NCBI GenBank assembly: GCA_021442505.1
Contig: JABUTC010000005.1
Span: 1-6,378 of the forward strand
DNA: 6,378 bases
Direction of reading: 5' to 3'
Origin: Mogibacterium sp.
GTDB lineage: Bacteria; Bacillota; Clostridia; Peptostreptococcales; Anaerovoracaceae
A program made the position numbers and the translations under genes. Each line of letters begins with the position of its first letter. Positions within the stretch are counted from its first letter, which is position 1. A model generated the notes under the pieces. That model saw only the letters and a program-made list of their open reading frames with translations, made no database searches and was not told where the DNA came from. This document shows, one piece after another, positions 1 through 5,893 of the stretch.

Positions 1-2
1 TC

Positions 3-1127
3 GGGATAGCCGATTTTCACGGTGAAACTGTTGAGTTTCACGAGGGCGTTGACCTTGGTTTCTGGGCTCATCCAGAGTGGAGCAGCACAACAAAGACAAT
101 CTACGTATTCGTAATGTACTTTGCTTGGGCATTCGCATTCACATGTGAGAACATCCCATATACAGCACTTACAGCTGTAATGACACAGGACCCAACAGAG
201 AGAGCTTCACTCGCTGGTTGGAGAATGGCATTCTCGAACGCTGTAATGGCTGTTCAGGGCATCCTGGTAATTCCACTGGTTGGAAAGCTCGGCGGAAACA
301 ATCCTGCACAGGGCTGGGTAAAGGTTGTAATCATCTTCGCTATCATTGGATGCGTTTGCATGTACATCGCTGCATTCAACTGTAAGGAAGTTGTACGTAA
401 GCCTCAGAGCATCGAGGAGAACGCTAAGATCATGGAGAGCATCAAGCTCGCTATGAAGAACAAGCCTTACATGATCGTTTGCCTCGGAATGTTCATTCTT
501 GGAGTTGCTAACCTCGGAAGAATGACTTCAATGACATACTACTTCACATACACAGTTCAGAATATCGGACTTATGGGTGGATTCACAACAGCTCAGGCTA
601 TCGGCGGAATCATCGGAGCGCTCTTCGGAGTTCCATTCCTTGTTAAGACAATGCAGCACAAGGGTAAGGTAGTAGCTCTTTGTTCAGCAATCGCTGTTGT
701 AGGAATGATCATTCAGTTCGTTGCTCAGCAGAACGCAACAGTATTCCTTGTAGGAGCATTTGTTCAGCAGTTCGGAACATACTCAGCACTCACAACTATC
801 ATGTCAATGATGGCTGATTGCGTAGAGCTCAGCTTGCTCAACGAGGGAGTAAGAATGGACGGATTCTTCAGTGCATTCGGTTACTTCTGGCACAAGCTCG
901 GAATCGCTCTCGGTTCAGCAGCTACAGGATGGATTCTTGGAATCATGCACTATGTACCAAACGCTGCGGAGCAGGCTGCTTCGGTATATACAGGAATTAA
1001 CATTATGTTCTTCTATATCCCAACAGTACTCTTCGTAATCATGGCACTTGCATTCCTTGCATACCCAATCAGCAACAAGAAGTTCGAGGAGATCGTTGCA
1101 CAGATCGCTGAGAAGTACGGTAACTAA
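3..1127 (+). CDS. GPH-family sugar:cation symporter, 5'-truncated
   Basis: This is a membrane transporter of the glycoside-pentoside-hexuronide:cation symporter family (MelB, LacS, UidB, XylP relatives), inferred to import a sugar or sugar derivative with Na+ or H+. The reading frame is open from the window edge, so the true start is upstream. The ATG at 114 lies inside a membrane helix and is not the start. The 374 visible residues (numbered from position 3) begin in the loop before a helix at about 33-52 that contains ENIPYTAL, the family's usual 'NIPY' motif. The cytoplasmic loop MTQDPTERASLAGWR (60-74) matches the family D-x-x-x-R-x-x-x-x-x-x-R pattern. Further helices lie at about 78-95, 107-126, 157-185, 189-214, 222-241, 244-268, 288-315 and 333-356. 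The conserved ADCVEL...GVRMDG...KLG region is at 271-300. About 80-100 N-terminal residues seem missing, including the usual cation-site helix. It shares its codon bias with the enzymes at 1825-5775, which suggests joint function. The substrate is unknown. Confidence 0.88.
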   Translation, partial: GIADFHGETVEFHEGVDLGFWAHPEWSSTTKTIYVFVMYFAWAFAFTCENIPYTALTAVMTQDPTERASLAGWRMAFSNAVMAVQGILVIPLVGKLGGNNPAQGWVKVVIIFAIIGCVCMYIAAFNCKEVVRKPQSIEENAKIMESIKLAMKNKPYMIVCLGMFILGVANLGRMTSMTYYFTYTVQNIGLMGGFTTAQAIGGIIGALFGVPFLVKTMQHKGKVVALCSAIAVVGMIIQFVAQQNATVFLVGAFVQQFGTYSALTTIMSMMADCVELSLLNEGVRMDGFFSAFGYFWHKLGIALGSAATGWILGIMHYVPNAAEQAASVYTGINIMFFYIPTVLFVIMALAFLAYPISNKKFEEIVAQIAEKYGN

Positions 1128-1131
1128 GGAG
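1126..1131 (+). promoter_or_regulatory. Orphan Shine-Dalgarno sequence
   Basis: AAGGAG overlaps the stop codon of the transporter gene, but no convincing gene starts after it. At the usual spacing the first start-like codon is TTG at 1138, which is followed at once by TAA. A GTG at 1144 opens only 12 codons. It may be the remnant of a ribosome binding site for a gene that once followed the transporter, or chance. Confidence 0.35.
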
Positions 1132-1187
1132 ACGTATTTGTAAGTGTGCCAAATAGTACTCTCCATAAAAAAACACGAATAGACTGA

Positions 1188-1220
1188 GAACAGAACGCCG
1201 GGTCTCTCGGCGTTCTGTTC
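1188..1220 (+). terminator. Perfect 13-bp stem-loop after the transporter
   Basis: GAACAGAACGCCG (1188-1200) is exactly complementary to CGGCGTTCTGTTC (1208-1220), with a 7-nt loop. This would be a very stable RNA hairpin. It lies 60 bp after the transporter stop and is the natural candidate for ending or protecting that transcript. However, the 3' side is followed by AAAAGG rather than a T tract, so it is not a canonical intrinsic terminator on the + strand. On the - strand the nearest T run is about 15 nt beyond the stem. It could instead be a mRNA-stabilising or processing element between the transporter and the small gene. Confidence 0.45.
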
Positions 1221-1245
1221 AAAAGGCAGTAAAGATTAGAAAATT

Positions 1246-1251
1246 GAGGAG
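1246..1251 (+). promoter_or_regulatory. Ribosome binding site that supports a TTG start
   Basis: GAGGAG sits 7 nt before TTG at 1259. It is the only good Shine-Dalgarno sequence near the 5' end of the following reading frame, and no ATG or GTG in frame has a better one. It therefore decides in favour of the TTG start. Confidence 0.6.
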
Positions 1252-1258
1252 ATAAGTT

Positions 1259-1720
1259 TTGGAAAGAGTAATAGATAACAAGGTCTATGATTTTGAATGG
1301 GGCCTGCAGCCGGATACCACGATACAGCGTTTCGAAGGAGCGAAGGCAGCAAGGTGCAATGAAGATGACAAGGCTTACTGGATTTTCTACAAAGATGGAG
1401 ATGACGATCTTTCTGAGCCGACAGGAATTCTGGAAATGACTGAAAGCGAAGAAAAGGAACTGGAGTACAAAGAAGTAATTGACGCCATAAGATTGGCAAA
1501 CAAGCATGGCGAATACCCTGAGGTAAGTCAGGCAACGTACGAACTGATCGTAGAAATTACGATGAGAAAGGATACGGTTTTCGCCCTGTGCACAAGAAAA
1601 GAATATGTCGAGTCTGAGAAGAAGGGGCTCGCATATCTCGTTTCCAGAAAGGCAATTGAATATGCCAGAAGCGGTATGGAACCGCATGTAGCAATCGGCA
1701 AAGCTATGCAGGAAATATAA
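1259..1720 (+). CDS. Hypothetical protein, 153 residues, TTG start
   Basis: I do not recognise this protein. It is a soluble, acidic product with no signal peptide or membrane helix. Visible features are an Asp-rich stretch around KDGDDDLSEP (45-54), a Glu/Lys-rich segment (61-72), probably helical C-terminal segments with an AYLVSRKAIEYA core (125-136), and two cysteines (C33, C111) with no paired metal-binding spacing. The TTG start is supported by GAGGAG 7 nt upstream. The frame is open for 153 codons and ends in TAA. Codon use differs from the flanking genes: I count 17 GAA to 5 GAG for Glu here, against about 4 to 20 in the aldolase gene at 2994. It is flanked by inverted repeats on both sides (1188-1220, 1722-1741). 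It may be a separately acquired or separately expressed gene rather than an enzyme of the pathway. An overlapping - strand frame was considered and rejected for lack of a ribosome binding site. Confidence 0.7.
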   Translation: MERVIDNKVYDFEWGLQPDTTIQRFEGAKAARCNEDDKAYWIFYKDGDDDLSEPTGILEMTESEEKELEYKEVIDAIRLANKHGEYPEVSQATYELIVEITMRKDTVFALCTRKEYVESEKKGLAYLVSRKAIEYARSGMEPHVAIGKAMQEI

Positions 1721-1721
1721 G

Positions 1722-1741
1722 CTATCGTTAAATTGCGATAG
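1722..1741 (+). repeat. Small inverted repeat after the hypothetical gene
   Basis: CTATCG (1722-1727) and CGATAG (1736-1741) are inverted copies separated by 8 nt, starting right after the stop codon of the 153-residue gene. They are followed by another dyad-like TATTA...TAATA (1742-1756). With no T tract they could be a weak terminator hairpin or an operator upstream of the dehydrogenase gene. The sequence alone does not decide. Confidence 0.4.
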
Positions 1742-1782
1742 TATTATGCATTAATAGGCAAGTCGCCGAGACTAAAGAAGAA

Positions 1783-1788
1783 TATAAT
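1783..1788 (+). promoter_or_regulatory. Possible -10 box of the enzyme operon
   Basis: A perfect TATAAT lies 36 bp before the dehydrogenase start, inside an AT-rich leader. At 16-18 bp upstream there is no recognisable TTGACA-like -35 hexamer, so this is only a candidate. If used, transcription would begin at about 1795 and give a leader of about 30 nt, with the inverted repeat at 1722-1741 lying just upstream of the promoter where an activator could bind. Confidence 0.3.
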
Positions 1789-1824
1789 TTTAATAGTGAA
1801 ATAAATAACAAGGAGGTAAATGCT

Positions 1825-2943
1825 ATGGCAAATATTCCAAAAACAGCAAAAGCAATGGTACTCGAAGAGTACGGTCAGCCAGATGTACTGCGCGAGATCG
1901 AGATTCCAGCACTTAACGAGGGAGATATCCTTGTAAAGGTTCAGATGGCAGGTATCTGCGGAACAGACGTTCACCAGCAGATCGGAGATCTTTCGATTAA
2001 GCCACCTACGCCAATGATTCAGGGACACGAGACAATCGGTAAGATCGTTGACATGAAGGGAGTTACTCACGACGTTGCAGGTACACCTGTAAAAGAGGGA
2101 GACAGAATCCTTTGGGCTCACCAGTTCTGCGGCGAGTGCTATTCATGTAAGATTCTTGCACAGCCTTGTGCATGCCTGCGCAGCAAGGGCTATGGATTTG
2201 CACCTCCACAGCTTCTCCGCGGAGGAATGGCTGAGTATGAGCTCATTACAAAGGGAACAGATTTCGTAAAGATTCCTGATGTAGTTACAGACGAAGAGGC
2301 TCTTGGAGTTGGTTGCGCATTCCGTACAGTAGTTAAGGGATTTGAGAGACTCATGCAGTTCGGCGGCATCCCAACTGGTGGTACAGTAGTTATCCAGGGT
2401 GCTGGTCCTATCGGACTTTACTCAACAGTAATGGCTGCACAGAGCGGCGCTGCTAAGATCGTAGTTGTAGACGGATTTGAGAATCGTCTTGAGTTCGCTA
2501 AGAGATGGGGCGCTACAGACGTAATCAGCATGAAGCAGTACACAGATACAGCTGCAAGAGTTGAGTACCTGAAGTCAATCACAAACGGACTTGGCGCTGA
2601 CGTTGTTATCGAGGCAACAGGAGCTCCAGTAGCTATCCTTGAGGGATTTGAGTACCTCGTACCTAAGTTCGGTAAGTACCTCGTTCTTGGACAGACTTCA
2701 AGAAGAGGCGTTGAGATTATCCCTAACGACATCCTCGTAAAGGATATGATTATCATCGGAAGCATGTCAGCTGACATCAGACACTTTGTTAAGGCTCTTA
2801 AGTTCATCGAGGCTAACAGAGAAAAGTATCCATTTGGCGAGCTGATCTCAACAAAGTATGCTCTTGAAGAGGCTAACGAGGCTATGGCTAACATGCTGAA
2901 CGGTAAGGATCTGAAGGCTGCTCTCGACATGAGAGATAGATAA
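1825..2943 (+). CDS. Zinc-dependent medium-chain alcohol/sugar dehydrogenase
   Basis: This is a 372-residue cytosolic NAD-dependent dehydrogenase of the zinc-binding medium-chain (MDR) family, inferred to oxidise a hydroxyl of the imported compound, possibly a sugar to its lactone. The N-terminal GroES-like domain has AGICGTDVH (42-50, catalytic Zn ligand C45), GHE (67-69, H68) and the likely third ligand C164 in GVGCAFRT. A structural zinc lobe is suggested by C102, C105 and C108, then C115 or C117. The usual spacing would put the fourth Cys at 116, so this lobe is slightly unusual. The Rossmann fold follows, with QGAGPIGL (191-198) and Asp216 at the end of the second strand, the position that normally favours NAD over NADP. 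Length is typical. The ATG has AGGAGG 8 nt upstream; an out-of-frame ATG at 1820 is too close to it. The aldolase gene starts 50 bp downstream. The overall pattern resembles threonine- and polyol-dehydrogenase-like members, but the substrate cannot be named. Confidence 0.88.
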   Translation: MANIPKTAKAMVLEEYGQPDVLREIEIPALNEGDILVKVQMAGICGTDVHQQIGDLSIKPPTPMIQGHETIGKIVDMKGVTHDVAGTPVKEGDRILWAHQFCGECYSCKILAQPCACLRSKGYGFAPPQLLRGGMAEYELITKGTDFVKIPDVVTDEEALGVGCAFRTVVKGFERLMQFGGIPTGGTVVIQGAGPIGLYSTVMAAQSGAAKIVVVDGFENRLEFAKRWGATDVISMKQYTDTAARVEYLKSITNGLGADVVIEATGAPVAILEGFEYLVPKFGKYLVLGQTSRRGVEIIPNDILVKDMIIIGSMSADIRHFVKALKFIEANREKYPFGELISTKYALEEANEAMANMLNGKDLKAALDMRDR

Positions 2944-2993
2944 TCACCTGATTAATCACTTATATTCCTTGATATTTTTAGGAGGGAAAAGAA

Positions 2994-3818
2994 ATGTTTG
3001 AAAGAACACCTAACAAGATGCTCGACAAAATCAGAGCTGGAAAGCCTGCATATGGTATGCAGAGCTACATTCATAACTCAGCACTCTACGAGGTAGCTGG
3101 ATGGGCTGGCATGGACTTCTGCATGATCGACATGGAGCACTGCCGTCTTAACTATGAGTCAATGGTAGACATTATCCGTACTTGCGAGATGTCAGGAATG
3201 ACTCCACTTGTAAGAGTACCAGAGAACTCAAAGACATGGATTCGTTATGCACTTGAGTCAGGCGCTCGTGGAGTAGTAGTTCCACACATCAAGTCAGGTG
3301 AGGACGTTCGTAAGGCTCAGGAAGCTCTGAGATTCCCACCAGAGGGAAGAGCTGGTGTATGCCCTGCTGTAAGAGCTTGCAAGTACGCTCAGGGTAACTG
3401 GGAAGAGTACATGAAGGAGTCAAACAAGAACACATCACTTATCGTTCTGTTTGAGGACGTAGAGGCTATCGAGAACGTAGACGAGATCCTCGCAGAGCTC
3501 AAGCCAGGCCGTGACGGTTATGGAATGGGAAATGCAGATATCGCTCACGCTCTTTACACAGACGACAAAGAGCCAGTTAACTGGAGACACCCATACTGCG
3601 CTGAGGCTCAGCAGATCGTAGTTCCTAAGGCTAAGGCTCTTGGACTCTTCAACCAGTCAATGGCATTCACACCAGACGTTGAGGGAATCAAGGGAAGCCG
3701 TGCTGCTGGCGGAGACGCTATCATGTTCCACCCAGACATCGACCTGTTCCAGAGAACAGTTATCGGTCTCGTAAAGGCTGGAGAAGAGGCAGACAAGTTC
3801 TTCGAGTCACAGAAGTAG
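2994..3818 (+). CDS. HpcH/HpaI-family aldolase
   Basis: This is a 274-residue class II (metal-dependent) aldolase of the HpcH/HpaI family. Known members cleave 4-hydroxy-2-oxo acids to pyruvate and an aldehyde. Family motifs are in order: MIDMEH (44-49, His49 as the likely base), VRVP (73-76, Arg74 for the carboxylate/keto group), GARGVVVPH (90-98), RFPPEGRAGV (113-122), the metal ligand Glu154 in LFEDVEAIEN, and the metal ligand Asp182 in GNADIAHAL. Compared with E. coli HpaI as I recall it, several pocket residues differ: Trp19 becomes Gln23, Asp84 becomes Glu88, and Gln147 becomes Leu152. The core catalytic residues are intact, so it is probably active on a different substrate or stereochemistry. 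AGGAGGG lies 7 nt before the ATG. It sits between the dehydrogenase and the lactonase, with 50- and 31-bp gaps, in an apparent operon. A citrate-lyase-beta-like or macrophomate-synthase-like activity is a less likely alternative. Confidence 0.87.
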   Translation: MFERTPNKMLDKIRAGKPAYGMQSYIHNSALYEVAGWAGMDFCMIDMEHCRLNYESMVDIIRTCEMSGMTPLVRVPENSKTWIRYALESGARGVVVPHIKSGEDVRKAQEALRFPPEGRAGVCPAVRACKYAQGNWEEYMKESNKNTSLIVLFEDVEAIENVDEILAELKPGRDGYGMGNADIAHALYTDDKEPVNWRHPYCAEAQQIVVPKAKALGLFNQSMAFTPDVEGIKGSRAAGGDAIMFHPDIDLFQRTVIGLVKAGEEADKFFESQK

Positions 3819-3849
3819 TCTTAAAAAATTATTATATTAGGAGTGTAAT

Positions 3850-4590
3850 ATGGACGGTTTAAAATTATACATACTTTTCATCGGTGACATCACAATGCCT
3901 TCGAAGGCACATATGACACCTGGAAAGGATGAGGGTATTCCTGTAAACTTCCCTGCATACTGCTATCTCATCGACCACCCAAAGGGAAAGGTTCTTGTAG
4001 ACTGCGGAATGCATAACGGAGGACCTGCTCACGTAAGAGAAGAGGACATCGTAACTAACCGCCTTGCTGAGATCGGTGTTCAGCCGGATGACATCAAGTA
4101 CGTTGTACTGACACATCTGCACATCGACCACGCTGCATACATGACTTCATTCCCTAACGCAACATTCGTTGTAAGAAAGGAAGAGCTCAGATCTGCATGG
4201 TGGCCTGAGACATGTGAGAGAGGCTACGTATACGATGACTATAAGGATGCAAGATACTTCCGTTACATCCAGCCTAAGGATGACGAAGTATACGATCTCT
4301 TCTACGACGGAAGCGTTCTTCTGATCGATACAAAGGGTCACACAAGAGGACATCAGTCAGTAGTTCTTGATCTTAAGGAACTCGGAAAGACTGTACTCGT
4401 AGGTGATGCTGCAGCATTCCGTGAGAACATGGAAGAGAAGATTCTCCCTGGATACTGTTCAGACAGCTGGGCAGGCATGCAGACACTTGAGAGACTCAAA
4501 GTGATGGAGGAAGAGGGATATTTCCTTATCTTCGGTCATGACATTCCACAGTGGAAAGAGCTTAAGCTCTCACCTGAATTCTACGAATAA
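3850..4590 (+). CDS. AiiA-like metallo-beta-lactamase-fold lactonase
   Basis: This is a 246-residue metallo-hydrolase close to the AiiA/AttM N-acyl-homoserine-lactone lactonase group, inferred here to open a lactone made by the dehydrogenase. Its N-terminus (MTPGK...FPAYCYLID...VLVDCGM, 22-54) resembles AiiA, and the two-zinc site is complete: HLHIDH (H89, H91, D93, H94), H164 in TKGHTRGHQS, D186 in VGDAA and H230 in FGHD. The C-terminal FGHDIPQ...SPEFY also fits the family. The Tyr that follows the bridging Asp in AiiA (DASY) is replaced by Ala189 (DAAA), so homoserine lactones may not be the true substrate. There is no signal peptide, which indicates a cytosolic enzyme. AGGAG lies 6 nt before the ATG. 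Codons 4 and 6 are TTA, a leucine codon not used in the rest of the gene. Quorum quenching remains possible, but the operon position favours catabolism. Confidence 0.85.
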   Translation: MDGLKLYILFIGDITMPSKAHMTPGKDEGIPVNFPAYCYLIDHPKGKVLVDCGMHNGGPAHVREEDIVTNRLAEIGVQPDDIKYVVLTHLHIDHAAYMTSFPNATFVVRKEELRSAWWPETCERGYVYDDYKDARYFRYIQPKDDEVYDLFYDGSVLLIDTKGHTRGHQSVVLDLKELGKTVLVGDAAAFRENMEEKILPGYCSDSWAGMQTLERLKVMEEEGYFLIFGHDIPQWKELKLSPEFYE

Positions 4591-4620
4591 TTTAAAACAT
4601 TGCGAGAGAGGTAATAAACA

Positions 4621-5775
4621 ATGTCAAGTCAATATAGTCAGCTTTGTCCAGTATTATATGGACCAGATGCGCTGAACGAGTTAGGCGCAAAGGCTAAAGA
4701 GCTCGGCGGAAGCAGAGCAATCCTTGTATACGACAAGGGAATCGGAAGCACCGGAATAATCGAAAAGATTGAGAAGATGCTCACAGATGAGGGAATTTTC
4801 GTTCTTAAGTTTGATGGAGTATTAGCAGATGCACCTAAGGATATGGTAAATTCAGTAGGTCAGCTTGCACAGGATAACAACATCGACATGATCGTTGGTA
4901 TCGGTGGAGGAAGCAGCCTGGATACAGCTAAGGCTGTTGCAATCCTTGTTGAGAACCCACTTCCTATCGATCAGTACTATGCACAGTTTGGAAAGCCTTT
5001 CAAGCAGTCATTCCCACTGATCCTTATCCCTACAGCATCAGGAACAGGTAGTGAGGTTACAGCTATTTCTGTAATCCACGACGAGGATACAGACGCTAAG
5101 GAGTTCGTTCTTCGTCCAGGAAACCTTGCAATCCTTGATCCAAAGGTTACACTTAGCCTTCCACCACATGTAACAGCAGCAACAGGAATGGATGCTATGT
5201 CACATGCTGTAGAGGCACTCACATCAAAGGGAGCAAGCCCAAAGAGCGACCTTCTTGCTCTTCACGCTATCAAGCTCATCGCTGAAAACCTTGCAGTTGC
5301 ATGCGAGGATGGAAGCAACCTTGAGGCTCGTTCAAACCTCAGCCTTGCAAGTAACTTTGCAGGAATGGCATTCAGTGATGCCAGCGTACATTGGGGACAC
5401 GCTGCTGCTCACGAGATGGGAATCAAGTTCCATATGCCACACGGTGACGCATGCGCTCTTACACTCCCAGAGGTAGTAAAGAGCAGTGCTGAGCTCGCTC
5501 CAGAAGTTACAAAGAAGATTGCAGAAGCTCTCCAGGTAGAGGTTCCTGCAGGAGCAAGCGCTGTAGAAGTTGGCGAAATGGCAGCAAAGGCAATCAGAGA
5601 CCTTATGAAGAAGGTTGGCATCAAGTCACTTAAGGATCGCGGAATCACAAGAGAGGAAGCTATCGCTTGTGCAAAGGGTGCAGTTGAGAAGAACTGGTTT
5701 GTAATCATGGCTCTGATGCCTGTTGACATTCCATTCGTAGAAGGTCAGATGGCTGCAATGTATGACAACTACTAA
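4621..5775 (+). CDS. Iron-containing alcohol dehydrogenase (aldehyde reductase)
   Basis: This is a 384-residue group III (iron-dependent) alcohol dehydrogenase, related to FucO lactaldehyde reductase and 1,3-propanediol dehydrogenase. It is inferred to reduce the aldehyde released by the aldolase, using NADH. The N-terminal dinucleotide domain has Asp38 in VYDKG (the position of FucO Asp39, which favours NAD), GIGGGSSLD (93-101) and PTASGTGSEVT (137-147). The C-terminal helical domain carries the metal ligands D191 and H195 (GMDAMSHAVEA), H260 (WGHAAAH) and H274 (MPHGDA), all intact, so it should be active. Length is normal for the family. The ATG is preceded by a GAGAGAGG ribosome binding site about 9 nt away. 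It starts 30 bp after the lactonase gene and is the last gene before a set of three hairpins. Its stop codon lies inside the first of these. The real substrate (lactaldehyde, glycolaldehyde, glyceraldehyde or a sulfo-analogue) cannot be read from the sequence. Confidence 0.9.
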   Translation: MSSQYSQLCPVLYGPDALNELGAKAKELGGSRAILVYDKGIGSTGIIEKIEKMLTDEGIFVLKFDGVLADAPKDMVNSVGQLAQDNNIDMIVGIGGGSSLDTAKAVAILVENPLPIDQYYAQFGKPFKQSFPLILIPTASGTGSEVTAISVIHDEDTDAKEFVLRPGNLAILDPKVTLSLPPHVTAATGMDAMSHAVEALTSKGASPKSDLLALHAIKLIAENLAVACEDGSNLEARSNLSLASNFAGMAFSDASVHWGHAAAHEMGIKFHMPHGDACALTLPEVVKSSAELAPEVTKKIAEALQVEVPAGASAVEVGEMAAKAIRDLMKKVGIKSLKDRGITREEAIACAKGAVEKNWFVIMALMPVDIPFVEGQMAAMYDNY

Positions 5776-5790
5776 AATACGTTTTAGTAG
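5769..5790 (+). repeat. 9-bp inverted repeat spanning the stop codon
   Basis: CTACTAAAA (5769-5777) and TTTTAGTAG (5782-5790) are perfect inverted copies around a TACG tetraloop. The TAA stop of the iron-dehydrogenase gene (5773-5775) lies in the left arm. It is the first of three consecutive hairpins at the operon's 3' end. It lacks a downstream T tract, so it is more likely to protect or process the mRNA end than to terminate on its own. Confidence 0.5.
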
Positions 5791-5803
5791 ATTGAAAACT
5801 ACA

Positions 5804-5820
5804 GAATAATTTCATTATTC
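5804..5820 (+). repeat. 7-bp inverted repeat, second hairpin of the operon end
   Basis: GAATAAT (5804-5810) and ATTATTC (5814-5820) form a perfect AT-rich stem with a TTC loop. It would be weak alone. Its place between the stop-codon hairpin and the intrinsic terminator suggests a composite 3' end, but chance cannot be excluded in AT-rich sequence. Confidence 0.35.
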
Positions 5821-5832
5821 ACATTTAAAAGA

Positions 5833-5869
5833 GGGAACCGTGGCTTTCGGGTTGCGGTTCCTGCTTTTT
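5833..5869 (+). terminator. Intrinsic terminator of the enzyme operon
   Basis: GGAACCG (5834-5840) pairs with CGGTTCC (5855-5861). The stem can continue inward through G-U pairs and one G-C pair to a TTCG loop. TGCTTTTTA follows, then a second T run at 5877-5881. This is a classic rho-independent terminator located 58 bp after the iron-dehydrogenase stop, and it separates the catabolic genes from the TagO-like gene. Confidence 0.85.
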
Positions 5870-5893
5870 ATTTCGCTTTTTATAGGGTAAAAG

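Noticed and set aside
114..116. ATG as the start of the transporter
   Set aside because: The frame is open to the window edge and the ATG falls within a conserved membrane helix; the protein is truncated by the window, not short.
1124..1687. A 187-codon reading frame on the - strand opposite the hypothetical gene
   Set aside because: No Shine-Dalgarno sequence precedes its ATG, the product is a Cys/Phe/Leu-rich sequence with no recognisable motif, and the + strand frame has a good ribosome binding site.
1820..1936. Out-of-frame ATG leading to a 38-codon frame just before the Zn dehydrogenase start
   Set aside because: It lies only 3 nt after the AGGAGG, too close for efficient initiation, whereas the ATG at 1825 has ideal spacing.
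2418..2930. A 170-codon - strand frame inside the Zn dehydrogenase gene
   Set aside because: It is a shadow caused by the strong codon bias of the + strand gene; smaller - strand frames inside the other genes are of the same kind.
3850..4590. A quorum-quenching role for the lactonase
   Set aside because: Possible from the family alone, but the operon context and the missing active-site Tyr make a catabolic lactone a better guess; no quorum-sensing gene is nearby.
5255..5476. A + strand frame inside the Fe-ADH gene
   Set aside because: It lies wholly within the well-supported dehydrogenase in another frame, with no ribosome binding site or motif.
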